The notes beneath the pieces are model-generated. The model made no database searches, was not told the DNA's origin, and saw nothing but the letters and a program-made list of their open reading frames with translations. This document shows positions 36,339 through 45,607 of a stretch of DNA of 54,875 bases, in pieces. The stretch is taken from positions 1 to 54,875 of the forward strand of contig CAMJJD010000008.1 of NCBI GenBank assembly GCA_946406015.1, read 5' to 3'. This stretch comes from an uncultured Bacteroidales bacterium (GTDB lineage Bacteria > Bacteroidota > Bacteroidia > Bacteroidales > P3). The position numbers were made by a program, and so were the translations under genes. Within the stretch, counting starts at the first letter, position 1, and every line of letters begins with the position of its first letter.

Positions 36339-37694
36339 ATGAACATCACAAGAGAGAATTTAAGTGATTTGGAACTCTGTATCAAGGTTGATATAGAGGA
36401 AAAAGACTACATCGAGAACGTTACGAAACAACTCAAAGACTACCAAAAGAAGGCTGTGGTCCCCGGTTTCCGCAAAGGTATGGCCCCTATGGGTCTCATT
36501 CAGCGCATGTACAAAGGCGCCATCGTGGGTGATGCAGTACAGAATGAACTCAACAACAGTCTCTTCAAGTATATCGACGACGAAAAGCTGCATATCCTTG
36601 GCATGCCCATGAGCGACGATGAGAAGACCGGAGAGGTCGACTTTGCCAAGCAGCAGGCTTTCACATTCTACTTCAACGTGGCTCTGGCTCCCGAGTTTGA
36701 AATCGACTGGAGCAAGATCAACGTGGTGTACAACCAGATCAAGGTGACTGCCAAAGAGGTGGAGAACGAGATAGCCAATGTGACCAACCGCTATGGCAAG
36801 TTTGAGACCCCCGAGGCCGTTGGTAAAGGCGACATCATGTATGGCAAGTTGGTCGAACTCGACAAGAAAGGCAATGTGAAAGAAGGTGGTATAAGCACTT
36901 TCGTGAGCCTCAACCTGATCAATCTCAAAGACGAGGAGCTTCTGCCTCTCTTCGAAGGCAAGAAAGCCGAGGAGAAGATTGTCTTCAACCTTTACAAGGC
37001 TTTCCCTGTGGCCGACATCGAGCGCGCCCTGCATATCGATACTGACGCCGCCAAGAAGTTCAAGAGCGATGTTGAACTGACCCTCAGCGGTATCTCCCGC
37101 ATCATCCCCCACGACATCGACGAAGACCTCTTCAAACTAGTTTTCCCCGACCAGAAGATTAAGGATGCCGACGCCTTCACCAAGGCTATGAAGAAAGAAT
37201 TTGAGAAGGCCAACGGCGAGCAGAGTGACTTCCTCTTCGTCAACCAGGTGCGCAAGGCATTGGTAGAAAACTTCGACAAACCCCTGCCCGAGGCTTTCCT
37301 GAAGCGTTGGTTTGCCAGCCGCGGTGAGAAGGACATGACTCCCGAGAGCATCGAGGCCGACTGGGCCGAGAAGTATCTGCCCTCGCTCAAGTGGGAACTC
37401 ATTGAAAGCAAACTTGAGACCATCAGCCCGGTCGAGCCTACCAACAACCAGTTGGTCGACTATATCAAGGACATCCTCCGCCGCAACGACAACAAGCCCG
37501 AAGGTGAGAAGAAGGAGGAGACCGAGCAGCGCCTCGAGCAGGCTGCCCGCAGCATCGCTGCCGATCGTAAGAATGTGCAGCAGGTGGCCGATCGCCTCTA
37601 TGCGGAGAATCTTGCCAAACTCTTCAAAGACCAGCTGAAGCCCACTGTGGAGAAGGTCTCTGCCAAAGAGTTCGCCGAGCGCGCCAAGAACTAA
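36339..37694 (+). CDS. tig: trigger factor
   Basis: 451 residues, full length. Ribosome-bound chaperone with three parts: N-terminal ribosome-binding domain with the signature VPGFRKGMAPMGLIQRMYG-like segment (GFRKG at 43-47), a degenerate peptidyl-prolyl isomerase domain (about 150-240), and a helical C-terminal arm. Bacteroidetes trigger factors have this divergent isomerase domain. No repeat insert is seen. The last 60 residues are rich in Lys/Glu/Ala helices. Confidence 0.93.
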   Translation: MNITRENLSDLELCIKVDIEEKDYIENVTKQLKDYQKKAVVPGFRKGMAPMGLIQRMYKGAIVGDAVQNELNNSLFKYIDDEKLHILGMPMSDDEKTGEVDFAKQQAFTFYFNVALAPEFEIDWSKINVVYNQIKVTAKEVENEIANVTNRYGKFETPEAVGKGDIMYGKLVELDKKGNVKEGGISTFVSLNLINLKDEELLPLFEGKKAEEKIVFNLYKAFPVADIERALHIDTDAAKKFKSDVELTLSGISRIIPHDIDEDLFKLVFPDQKIKDADAFTKAMKKEFEKANGEQSDFLFVNQVRKALVENFDKPLPEAFLKRWFASRGEKDMTPESIEADWAEKYLPSLKWELIESKLETISPVEPTNNQLVDYIKDILRRNDNKPEGEKKEETEQRLEQAARSIAADRKNVQQVADRLYAENLAKLFKDQLKPTVEKVSAKEFAERAKN

Positions 37695-37713
37695 GAAAAC
37701 TCATTAACTGACC

Positions 37714-37837
37714 ATTGAAAATTGAAAATTAAGAAATGAAGACTATGAAACAATCAATTATTCATTTATTCATCCGTTCTCGCATCGTCATCGTGTGCGT
37801 CGGCCTCGTTTTCGTTTCTCAATTTTCAATTTTCAAT
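37714..37837. repeat. inverted repeat spanning the start of the barrel gene (TTGAAAA family)
   Basis: Arm 37714-37734 and arm 37817-37837 are complementary at 20 of 21 positions. The left arm lies just before the ATG and the right arm codes for SQFSIFN in the signal peptide. In mRNA they would form a hairpin over the translation start. Confidence 0.7.
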
Positions 37838-38995
37838 AGGGTCCAGGCTCAGGAGAATGACGGCCTGATTTACCCCAACGCCATGTACGGCGCGGTCAAT
37901 GTTGGTGGTTTTGGCTATTCCCATAATGGGGAAAGCTCCTTCGGCGCCCCCTCGTTCAGCCTCGCCGGCGGTTGCTGGGTGGGCACCTCGCTGGCGGCGC
38001 AGTTGGCTGTTGACGGTGCGCTGGCCCCCAACACGGCTGGCGACAACAGCATGTTCCTCTTTACAGGTGCTGAGTTCAAGTGGGACGTCAATTCCACCTT
38101 TTTTCACATTTACAACAAGGACTTCCTTTATCCCATACCATTCTATCCTTTGGTCGGTTTGGGGCTTTCAATGTGTAACCTAGGCGATACGGCCACGGTC
38201 GACTACGCCTTCCACATGATGCTTGGCTTGCAGGTGCCTTATCGCATCAACGAGAATATCGACGCCTACCTGCAGTACAAGTGCTTCTTCTTGCGTCAGG
38301 GGTTCGACAATTCGCCGGGCGACAATTACATGCACACTTTTGGTATCGGATTGCTTTTCAGCCAGCGTCGTGATCCGTTCCACCGTCGCACCATCTTCTC
38401 CACTCGTGACAAGTCCGAAGACTGGTTTTTCGGTCTCGGTTTTGGCGCCAACTATTCGACATTCGACCTTTTCACCAATGACAACCTTGGTGGCACGACG
38501 ATGATTGGAGTGGCCCCCGAGATTATGGTGGGTCGCAACTTCAGCAACTTCTGGTCGGTGCGTCTGCAGTTGAGCGGTATCTCGGCACATGAGATGTATG
38601 ACACCGTGTGGCAACAACCGGGTCAGTCTTATCGTTTCTCCCACCTCCATGCCGATCTTATGCTCAATGTCAGCAGTCTTATCTGGCGTCAGCGGGGGGT
38701 GAAGTTCAATGTAATGCCCTATTTGGGAGCCGGTCCTGTATGGCGCTACGACAATCTGACGTTTGACGTTGGAGCCGATTTTGGCTTGTTCCTGCGTTAC
38801 TATGTCGGTCGCAAGAGTGACATCTATTTTGATGCCAAATACCTAATGGTAGCGCCCGCCATCGGTGGCGGGCGCGGTCCCTCAGGTAATTTCTATGGAG
38901 TGGGTTTGCCCAGCGTGACGGTGGGCTACATCTACAACTTTGGTCAGCACACAACGCGTTACCGCATGCCGCTGACGTCAGTTATCTCACGGTAG
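37736..38995 (+). CDS. outer-membrane beta-barrel protein, unknown function
   Basis: 419 residues. Signal peptide residues 1-38, in which SQFSIFN is encoded by repeat DNA. The mature protein has regularly spaced aromatic and Gly-rich strands (AVNVGGFGYSHNGESSFGAP, WFFGLGFGANYSTFDLF, VMPYLGAGPVWRYDNLTFDV) and ends with a barrel strand (PSVTVGYIYNF). A 22-strand-type transporter is possible but unsupported. No family assigned. Its last 14 bases overlap the rhodanese gene on the other strand. Confidence 0.75.
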   Translation: MKTMKQSIIHLFIRSRIVIVCVGLVFVSQFSIFNRVQAQENDGLIYPNAMYGAVNVGGFGYSHNGESSFGAPSFSLAGGCWVGTSLAAQLAVDGALAPNTAGDNSMFLFTGAEFKWDVNSTFFHIYNKDFLYPIPFYPLVGLGLSMCNLGDTATVDYAFHMMLGLQVPYRINENIDAYLQYKCFFLRQGFDNSPGDNYMHTFGIGLLFSQRRDPFHRRTIFSTRDKSEDWFFGLGFGANYSTFDLFTNDNLGGTTMIGVAPEIMVGRNFSNFWSVRLQLSGISAHEMYDTVWQQPGQSYRFSHLHADLMLNVSSLIWRQRGVKFNVMPYLGAGPVWRYDNLTFDVGADFGLFLRYYVGRKSDIYFDAKYLMVAPAIGGGRGPSGNFYGVGLPSVTVGYIYNFGQHTTRYRMPLTSVISR

Positions 38996-39386
38996 ATTTG
39001 CCAGCTTGGCGCCAGGCCATGATGCCGCCGCCAAGGTCGTAAACATTATACCCCTGCTCGGCAATCAGCATGGCTGCACGGGCGCTGCGTTTGCCGGTGC
39101 GGCAATAGACGGCTACGTCTCCTTTCAGACGTAGACGCTCGATGAAGTCGGGCTGGTTGACGTCAATGTTTTCGGCACCAGCAATATGTGCTTCGGCATA
39201 CTCGCTACGGGTACGCACGTCGATGACGCGCATCTCACCTTTCTTTACCAGTTGTTCAAAGTCGTTGACGTGCAGGATGGTGATGCGGTCCTGCGGTTTT
39301 ACTTGCTCTGTCTGCTCGGTTTTCTTGCTGCAGCTGCAACCAACGGCCAGCAGGGCGGCGACGGTCATAAGTAGTATTCTCTTCAT
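38982..39386 (-). CDS. rhodanese-domain lipoprotein
   Basis: 134 residues. Lipoprotein signal MKRILLMTVAALLAVGCSC (lipid Cys 17), then one rhodanese domain: MRVIDVRTRSEYAEAHIAGAENID and the active-site loop VYCRTGKRSARAA with catalytic Cys, then YDLGGGIMAWR. Rhodaneses transfer sulfane sulfur; periplasmic lipoprotein forms are common in Bacteroidetes with unknown acceptors. Stand-alone gene, convergent with the barrel gene. Confidence 0.9.
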   Translation of the reverse strand: MKRILLMTVAALLAVGCSCSKKTEQTEQVKPQDRITILHVNDFEQLVKKGEMRVIDVRTRSEYAEAHIAGAENIDVNQPDFIERLRLKGDVAVYCRTGKRSARAAMLIAEQGYNVYDLGGGIMAWRQAGKSTVR

Positions 39387-39442
39387 ATTGGTTTGTTTTG
39401 TCGCTATAACGATATTAGATTGTATTTATTATCCTGTGTGTT

Positions 39443-40639
39443 TTATTTTTGTAATGCGCTGGCGATACGTTCGAGGACGTCGAGAAGCATAGTGCGAGGG
39501 CAACCGAGGTTGAGGCGGAAGCAATGCTCGTAGTCCTTGCCCCCGAATGTCGTCCCGTCGTTCAAGACCACCTTTGCGTCATATAGGAGCTTGTTTTTCA
39601 GTTCTTCATGTGAGATTCCATGAGTGTTGTGGTAGGCCGTTGGCACAGCCGACAAGTCGAGCCATGCGAGGTAGGAGGCTTCGGGGAGGACTGCTTTCAC
39701 GTAAGGCATCCTGGTTTTCAAAAAGCCGTCGAGCGCCTGCACGTTGCCGCACAGGTAGTCGAGCATCTGCTGCAACCATTCTTCTCCTTGTGCGAAAGCT
39801 GCTTCAGCGGCGGTGAAAGCGAAGATGTTGCCGCCTGCCACACCCATGCCGTCGAGCCATCCGAAGAAATGCTTACGGAGGTTTTCGTCGCTGACGAAAC
39901 ATACGGAGCTGCCCAAGCCAGCGATATTGAATGTCTTGCTGGGCGCCATGAAGGTGATGCTGTGGTGGGCGGCGGCTTCGCTCACGGTGCTGTAGCTTAC
40001 ATGCCGATGGCCGGGGAGGGTGAGGTCGGCATGTATTTCGTCGCTGATGACGAGGACACCCTTGCGTTCGCATATATCGGCGATTTCAGAGAGGGTCTCT
40101 TTGCCCCACACCGTACCTGCAGGATTGTGAGGGTTGCTCATGATGAAAAGCTTGCAACCATCGGCTTTGCGCTCGAAGTCGTCAAAATCGATGGCAAAAC
40201 GGCCGTTCATTATCTTCAGCGGACTGCACACCAACTCGCGCTGACTCTCTTTGGGTAAGTTGAGGAAAGGAGGGTAGACAGGTGTGGTGACAAGAATCTT
40301 GTCGTCTGGTTGTGTAAGGCATAGCAGGGCATAGGCGATGCCAGCCACGATGCCGGGGATAAAATGAAGGTTGTCTTTGGAGGCATTGATGCCATAATGT
40401 TTCTGTAGCCATGTGGTTACCGCCTGCCAATAGCCTTCGGAAGGCATGGTATATCCCAGCACAGGGTGCTCACAGCGGCGACGGATAGCCTCCATCACGA
40501 AGTCGGGCGAGCGGAAGTCCATGTCGGCCACCCACATAGGTGTCAGGTCATCACGTCCGTACATCGCCGGCAAGGCGTCCCACTTGAAGCAGTCGGTGCC
40601 TTTGCGTTCTATCATCTCGTCAAAGTTGTATTGTTTCAT
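39443..40639 (-). CDS. patB: PatB/MalY-type aminotransferase (cystathionine beta-lyase)
   Basis: 398 residues of the PLP fold-type I class. Motifs: PMWVADMDFRSPD, CLTQPDDKILVTTPVYPPF, SNPHNPAGTVW, VISDEIHADLTLPG and the Schiff-base Lys in FMAPSKTFNIAGLGSS. PatB/MalY enzymes are C-S lyases that split cystathionine or cysteine conjugates. Substrate unknown. The ATG overlaps nothing upstream, and the 3' neighbour of the transcript is not on this strand; alkD and the next genes lie upstream with 4-nt overlaps. Confidence 0.9.
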   Translation of the reverse strand: MKQYNFDEMIERKGTDCFKWDALPAMYGRDDLTPMWVADMDFRSPDFVMEAIRRRCEHPVLGYTMPSEGYWQAVTTWLQKHYGINASKDNLHFIPGIVAGIAYALLCLTQPDDKILVTTPVYPPFLNLPKESQRELVCSPLKIMNGRFAIDFDDFERKADGCKLFIMSNPHNPAGTVWGKETLSEIADICERKGVLVISDEIHADLTLPGHRHVSYSTVSEAAAHHSITFMAPSKTFNIAGLGSSVCFVSDENLRKHFFGWLDGMGVAGGNIFAFTAAEAAFAQGEEWLQQMLDYLCGNVQALDGFLKTRMPYVKAVLPEASYLAWLDLSAVPTAYHNTHGISHEELKNKLLYDAKVVLNDGTTFGGKDYEHCFRLNLGCPRTMLLDVLERIASALQK

Positions 40640-41295
40640 GCTTGTTTAATATTTTTCAGTATTGCTTTGTGCTCTTCGCTGACGCGGAAGCTCTCGCAGG
40701 CTTTCTGTATGGTCTTGTTGCGTACCCAGTCGGGCAAGGTGGGGATGATTGCCAGCGTGGTGTCCCATTGTTTGGCGAGGGCTGTGGCGAAGTACCAGGC
40801 CTGCATCATGCAGATGTAGTACTCTTCGCGGTTAATGGCGGATACCCATTGCAGATGTTCTTCGCGGAAGGTACCGTCGAGGTAGAATGTTTCCAGTATG
40901 CCGATGCCGAAGCGAACAGTGTATTCGTGTTTGGCGTTCAACCAATGTTTCACAAAGGGCAACAGCTCGTCAGTATGTTTTGCGAAGCAGCGTGGTCGCA
41001 AGCCGTCGCAGGTGGCCCAGTTGTTGATGAAAGGCAGGAATCGTTCCACCTGTGTGAGGCATTCGGCATAGTCTTTCATGCTGCTGAGGAGGATGGCGTG
41101 CAGCTGGTTTTCTTCGTAGTATCGGTGGGGAAGGGTGGCGAGCAGCTGCCTGGCATCAATTGTTTTGGCTAGTTGGCGCAACAAGGGCATGCGCACGCCG
41201 ATGATGTAGTCGTCGGGCATTCCTGGCACCAAGCCTCGGTGGAAGTCGCGGTAACACGTATCTTGCAGGGCGAAGAGTTGTTCTTCGATGGTCAT
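40636..41295 (-). CDS. DNA alkylation repair protein (AlkD-like)
   Basis: 219 residues built of HEAT-like helical repeats. The segment FINNWATCDGLRPRCFAKHTDELLPFVKHWL carries the Trp and Asp typical of AlkD glycosylase-type proteins, which remove N3- and N7-alkylated purines. Length matches the family. The stop overlaps the patB start by 4 nt and its own start overlaps the next HEAT-like gene by 4 nt, so all three are one operon. Confidence 0.85.
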   Translation of the reverse strand: MTIEEQLFALQDTCYRDFHRGLVPGMPDDYIIGVRMPLLRQLAKTIDARQLLATLPHRYYEENQLHAILLSSMKDYAECLTQVERFLPFINNWATCDGLRPRCFAKHTDELLPFVKHWLNAKHEYTVRFGIGILETFYLDGTFREEHLQWVSAINREEYYICMMQAWYFATALAKQWDTTLAIIPTLPDWVRNKTIQKACESFRVSEEHKAILKNIKQA

Positions 41296-41795
41296 AGCAG
41301 TTTCAGTATTTTGTTGCGTGTGTGGCGTACGCCGGCACCCAGTTCGGAGGGCTCGAGCAGTAGCAGGCTTTGGCGCAACTCCTCAAGCAGTTCGGGGTAG
41401 GGGAGGCTGAGCTTGTAGGCGAGTTTTATGCACAGCGCGCGGACGCCGTAGGGTTCATCGCCGGTCATCATGTGTGAGAAGCAGAAATCCATCAGGGTGA
41501 CGTAATAGGCGGGAGGTTCGTCGGAGGTCTGCCAGTCGAGTCTTTCGAGAAGCGCCAAGGTAATGCGACGCAACGAACAGTCGGGCGTGTTTGTGGCAAG
41601 GTGAACCAGCATTTCGCGGTGTGTGGCAATATGGGTGTTGTCTGATTTGGGCAGGTGTGTCAGCGCCCATGCGGCGTGTACCGCCTCGTCACGATTGTCG
41701 CCCTGCATGGTGTAGAAAAGCCCCTCGAGTATGGTGGAGTCGTCGTGAGCCCGCCGTGCGATTGCTTTGACCTCGTCTATATGCATCGTTGCCAT
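41292..41795 (-). CDS. HEAT-like helical protein, adjunct of the AlkD-like gene
   Basis: 167 residues, all-helical, without signal peptide. Segments such as RDEAVHAAWALTHLPKSDN and CSLRRITLALLERLDWQ look like HEAT repeats. I do not recognise a named family. Its place directly upstream of the AlkD-like gene with an ATGA overlap suggests a linked function, but this is inference. Confidence 0.7.
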   Translation of the reverse strand: MATMHIDEVKAIARRAHDDSTILEGLFYTMQGDNRDEAVHAAWALTHLPKSDNTHIATHREMLVHLATNTPDCSLRRITLALLERLDWQTSDEPPAYYVTLMDFCFSHMMTGDEPYGVRALCIKLAYKLSLPYPELLEELRQSLLLLEPSELGAGVRHTRNKILKLL

Positions 41796-41801
41796 CGTCG
41801 T

Positions 41802-42086
41802 TCAGTTTATGGGGCAACTCAGCGGACTTGTAATCTCGCAACCCCTGTTTCGCGCCAACCAAAGGGCAGCGTATGAGCATGTCGCCTCCACGCGGCCGCC
41901 TCTGCCTTCGATCTCTTCCACTGCTCTCCGAACCAACTCCGATGCAACTCCCTGTCCACGGTATCGGTCGTCAACATAGGTGTGGTTGATGACATACACG
42001 CCGTCCCTCTCTGGGAAGGTCACCTCGCCGATTTCCTCGCTGTTATCCACGACGAATATCCTGTGTTTCTCAGTAATGTATTCCAT
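41802..42086 (-). CDS. small GNAT-fold N-acetyltransferase (YidJ/PF14542 type)
   Basis: 94 residues, the short GNAT variant. The acetyl-CoA segment VDDRYRGQGVASELVRRAVEEI and the following ATCSYAALWLARN match the family of minimal acetyltransferases. Substrate unknown. It ends 6 nt before the HEAT-like gene starts, so it may head that operon. Confidence 0.85.
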   Translation of the reverse strand: MEYITEKHRIFVVDNSEEIGEVTFPERDGVYVINHTYVDDRYRGQGVASELVRRAVEEIEGRGGRVEATCSYAALWLARNRGCEITSPLSCPIN

Positions 42087-42133
42087 CTGTCCTCTAGTCA
42101 GTCTTTCTGTATAGTACCATTGAAACTTTAAAC

Positions 42134-42805
42134 TTATAATTCCCTTAGTCTCTCCATTACCTGCTTTTCCATGATGTAGTATGTGTCGGGCTTTGGGTGG
42201 CAGCCGTCGTCGCTGAGCTCCTTCGGTAGACCGTTGCGCTCGTCGGCGAGGGCAGAGTGGTAATCCACATAGGCGATGCCGTTAGCCTCGGCGTAAGCTT
42301 GCAGGCGCTTGTTGATGTCGACGATTGTCTGGGCGGCGTCCTTGATGTCGGGGTTCCACACGAACGAGGCGCAGGGTGGGATAGAGCTGATGAGCGGCAC
42401 GATGTCGTTGGCACGTGCCAGCTGGCACATAGCCACGACGTTCTCCACCACCTTGTCGGGCTCCACCCAGTAGGCGTTGTGCGCCACGTCGTTGGTGCCG
42501 GCCATAATGACCACCGCCTTGGGATGCAGGTTGACCACGTCGGCCGTGAAGCGCGCCAGCATCTGGGTTGACGTCTGTCCGCCGATGCCTCGGCCGCAGA
42601 AGTTGTGCTGGCGGAAGAACTCGGGGTGGTAGAGCGCCCAGTATTCCGTGATGGAGTTGCCCATGAACACCACTTCGGGGTATTCGCCGCTGGCGACGAT
42701 GCGCTCGTTGTCGGCCCTGTAGCGTTCAAAGCCACACCAATCCCCCTGTGCGAATCCTGATAAAGTCATGATAGTGAAAAGTATGATAAGCGTTGTTTTC
42801 TTCAT
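42134..42805 (-). CDS. secreted SGNH/GDSL hydrolase
   Basis: 223 residues with signal peptide MKKTTLIILFTIMTLSGFAQ. All four SGNH blocks are visible: catalytic Ser in VVFMGNSITEYW, Gly in GRGIGGQTS, Asn in IMAGTNDVAH, and Asp/His in DDGCHPKPD near the end. Such esterases deacetylate or de-esterify polysaccharides or lipids; substrate not known. Stands alone. Confidence 0.9.
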   Translation of the reverse strand: MKKTTLIILFTIMTLSGFAQGDWCGFERYRADNERIVASGEYPEVVFMGNSITEYWALYHPEFFRQHNFCGRGIGGQTSTQMLARFTADVVNLHPKAVVIMAGTNDVAHNAYWVEPDKVVENVVAMCQLARANDIVPLISSIPPCASFVWNPDIKDAAQTIVDINKRLQAYAEANGIAYVDYHSALADERNGLPKELSDDGCHPKPDTYYIMEKQVMERLREL

Positions 42806-42847
42806 ATTATAATATAATGTATCGCCCTGAAATTCATGTAATTTATC

Positions 42848-43969
42848 CTAGTTCAAAAAATCTGTTATGTTTTCGGGAGTGATAACCTGTAGTTCGGTAT
42901 TTGGATAGGCTTCGGCGAAGGTCTTGGTAAGAGATGCTTTGGTGCGCGGGTTCCATTTTATCTCGTATGCGCTCAGTTTTCCTCCTCCCTCTTCCAGGTA
43001 GTCCACTTCCTGCTGTTGCTTTGTACGCCAAAAATACGAATTCACCCACCGACGGTGGTACTCGTTGCACTTCATACGCTCTGCAATGACAAAATTCTCC
43101 CACAAGGCTCCTATGTCTTGTCTGATCTCGGGAGCGTTGAAGTCGGCAATCAAAGCATTGCGTATGCCATTGTCATAGAAATATATTTTGCGGCTCGACT
43201 TTAGTTCGTGTCGCAGATTGCGTGAGAAGGAGGGTAGTCGGAAGATGATGTAGCATTGCTCCAAGAGGGTGACATATCGCTCCACAGTCTTATTGTCGAG
43301 AGAGCACATCTGGCTTAATTCGTTGAACGACACCTGAGACCCCACCTGATAGGCAAGTGCACGCAGGAGGGTCTGTAGTTTGTCGGGGTGCTTGATGTTC
43401 TCCCACGAAAGAATGTCTTTATACAGATAGGCATCCGTCAACAACTTGAGTATCTCCACTTCATTCCCGTCGTTCATCACCACCTCGGGGTAGTAGCCGT
43501 AGACGATACGGCGGGGCAACATGCGCATCTCTTTCATTTTCCCGTGATGTGCCACCATCTCGCCAAACGACAGGGGGAACATCCGATATTCCCATTTCCT
43601 GCCCGTCAGCGGTTCGTTCACCTTGTTTGCCAAATCGAACGACGAACTGCCTGTGGCAATCACTTGTATGTCGCTATCCGAGTCGGCAAGCAGCTTCAGT
43701 CGCAGTCCTATGTCCTTTATGCGTTGTGCCTCGTCAAGTATCACTATCTTGCTGTTTCCAAACTCTGAGAGAAGTCTGTCTGCCGACGCATTGTTGAAAA
43801 GGTTTTGCACTTGCATTTCGTCACCATTCAACCACAAGACCTCTTCGTTTTTTGCCAGGATTTGTTTCAGCAAGGTTGTTTTTCCCACTTGTCTGGCACC
43901 TAAAAGCACAATAACTTTGTCTTTAAATAGCTTGTCCTCAATTGTTTTTGAAAGGAAACGACTGATCAT
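42848..43969 (-). CDS. AAA-14 / DUF4143 ATPase
   Basis: 373 residues. Walker A at 24-31 (LLGARQVGKTTLLKQ), Walker B KIVILDEAQRIKD, and sensor segment VIATGSSSFDLANK. The C-terminal half is DUF4143, with a winged-helix-like part (VSFNELSQMCSLDNKTVERYVTLLEQCYIIFRLP) and a restriction-fold end (EVDYLEEGGGKLSAYEIKW). The family is greatly expanded in Bacteroidales and of unknown role. AT-richer than the backbone. A related gene lies 270 bases upstream, and both share an upstream motif. Confidence 0.88.
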   Translation of the reverse strand: MISRFLSKTIEDKLFKDKVIVLLGARQVGKTTLLKQILAKNEEVLWLNGDEMQVQNLFNNASADRLLSEFGNSKIVILDEAQRIKDIGLRLKLLADSDSDIQVIATGSSSFDLANKVNEPLTGRKWEYRMFPLSFGEMVAHHGKMKEMRMLPRRIVYGYYPEVVMNDGNEVEILKLLTDAYLYKDILSWENIKHPDKLQTLLRALAYQVGSQVSFNELSQMCSLDNKTVERYVTLLEQCYIIFRLPSFSRNLRHELKSSRKIYFYDNGIRNALIADFNAPEIRQDIGALWENFVIAERMKCNEYHRRWVNSYFWRTKQQQEVDYLEEGGGKLSAYEIKWNPRTKASLTKTFAEAYPNTELQVITPENITDFLN

Positions 43970-43989
43970 AATACCGTGTATTTACAATG

Positions 43990-44052
43990 CAAATATACAA
44001 CTTTTTTGGAATCAACTCCAAAAAAGTTATGACTTTTTGGGAATTGATTCCA
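43990..44052 (-). promoter_or_regulatory. promoter and paired palindromes of the first DUF4143 ATPase
   Basis: On the minus strand TATATTTG (43990-43997) is the -7 box and TTTG (44019-44022) the -33. Two palindromes lie over it: AACTTTTTTGGA...TCCAAAAAAGTT (12-bp arms, perfect, about 43999-44028) and a near-copy at 44030-44057. Their halves also pair with each other (44007-44027 with 44032-44052). Confidence 0.6.
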
Positions 44053-44237
44053 GAAAAGTCATGTTTTCGACATCAAATTACAGCAAAAGGACAGGGCGAT
44101 TTCGAAATAATTTCACATTTTGTGGTACACATTTTGCAAAATTATAAAACTATTTAAGCATTCTTTCGTCTGTGAGCCGTATAGTTCCCGTGTTTGTCGA
44201 GAAGAAATCCAAGAAAATAGAACTGCAACTCGACTTA

Positions 44238-45554
44238 TTACAAAAACATAATGTAATAAATCGGCAGATATGCGGTGTCGCCCTCCATGCAAGCGGCTCC
44301 TTCATTCGACAATACCACCGCAGATTTTATTTTGTAGTCGGGATTGGTAATGAAACGGTCAAGCGAACGATGGGTTGAATAGTCTTTGCCGGATTTCACC
44401 TCGATTGGCAATACCGAGAGGCTGTCATAATCATCGACCAGGAAATCCACTTCGCCTTTCTGCTTGTTGTCATAGTAGAAAAGTGTATGCCCATGGGCCT
44501 GTAGTTCGGTTGCAACAACGGTCTCGTAAATGGCCCCGAGGTTTATGCCCAGATGGTCGTCTTTGATGGCAGTGACATTGTTCCTGAACAGGATGTACGA
44601 CAGCAGCCCCACATCGTTGAGGTAGAGTTTCAGCAGGTTCTTCTTGGCGGAACTTATCAACGGGAATGTAGGGTTGGAGATGGCACGAACCTCAAGGGCA
44701 ACACCGGCACTGATGAGGTATTCGATGTCGTCCTCATAGTCGCGAGCCGCTTTGCCGCGCTTTTCTTCAATTTCGTTGAAACGAAGCCGTTTCTTGCGAT
44801 TCTCCATATTAGAGGGGATCAAATCGTAGATACGGCGGATATGCAGTTTCTCGTCAATGCTGTATTGCGAGGCATCCTCACGATAGAGGTTGTATATCTC
44901 CTCATGGATCTTGCGGACATGGTAAATGTTCTGTGAGTCAATATAGGTGTTCACTGCCTGAGGCAGTCCGCCAATCAACAAGTAGGTTTTGAACAACTCT
45001 AGCATACGACGATGCAATCCGTCGTTGTAGCTTTCCCGATTCTTGAATTTCGTCCTCATGCTCTCCACAACCTCTCCACCAACACCGTTTGCCCAAAGGA
45101 ACTCCTCGAAATCGAGGGGATACATGTGCGCTATCTGGATACGCCCTCCTGGGACGGACAACGTCTTATGCATGGTCACACCAAGCAACGAGCTGCTGAC
45201 AATATATGTGAACCGGCCTTCATCACATAGGAATTTTAGCAATGTGAGCAATGGTGGGTAGGCTTGTATCTCGTCGAGAAAGACCAAGGTATTGTCTTTT
45301 GTCCCCAACCGCCTGCCTGCAACAGCACTTAATCTTACGTAGAAGTCCTCTACTCCTTTCACGTCGGCAAACAGACGGGCACCATCCCTGTCGTTGATCA
45401 TATTAATCTCGACAAAATTGGGAAAAGCCGTGCGACCTTCGTGCCTGATGATGTACGATTTGCCAACCTGACGTGCACCATCGACAATAAGTATCTTGTT
45501 TCTGTCGGAGTTAAAGTACTCTTTTAGTGTCCGTTGTATCTTTCTCTTTAGCAT
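44238..45554 (-). CDS. AAA-14 / DUF4143 ATPase, second copy
   Basis: 438 residues from the ATG at 45554 (a further in-frame ATG at 45587 falls within repeats). Walker A at 25-33 (VDGARQVGKSYIIRHEG), Walker B NTLVFLDEIQAYPP, then DUF4143 with EVDFLVDDYDSLSVLPIEVKSGK, a PD-(D/E)xK-like end. Only distantly similar to the first copy, so this is not a recent duplication. Faces the same way, and carries 32-nt tandem repeats over its promoter. Confidence 0.88.
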   Translation of the reverse strand: MLKRKIQRTLKEYFNSDRNKILIVDGARQVGKSYIIRHEGRTAFPNFVEINMINDRDGARLFADVKGVEDFYVRLSAVAGRRLGTKDNTLVFLDEIQAYPPLLTLLKFLCDEGRFTYIVSSSLLGVTMHKTLSVPGGRIQIAHMYPLDFEEFLWANGVGGEVVESMRTKFKNRESYNDGLHRRMLELFKTYLLIGGLPQAVNTYIDSQNIYHVRKIHEEIYNLYREDASQYSIDEKLHIRRIYDLIPSNMENRKKRLRFNEIEEKRGKAARDYEDDIEYLISAGVALEVRAISNPTFPLISSAKKNLLKLYLNDVGLLSYILFRNNVTAIKDDHLGINLGAIYETVVATELQAHGHTLFYYDNKQKGEVDFLVDDYDSLSVLPIEVKSGKDYSTHRSLDRFITNPDYKIKSAVVLSNEGAACMEGDTAYLPIYYIMFL

Positions 45555-45576
45555 AATGCAATTGTATTTTGTGATG

Positions 45577-45607
45577 CAAAAATACAACTTTTTCCAAAAA
45601 TATCAAG
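45577..45607 (-). promoter_or_regulatory. promoter of the second DUF4143 ATPase
   Basis: Minus strand TATTTTTG (45577-45584) is the -7 box. CTTG (45604-45607) lies 19 nt upstream. The promoter is embedded in the first 32-nt repeat. Confidence 0.55.
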
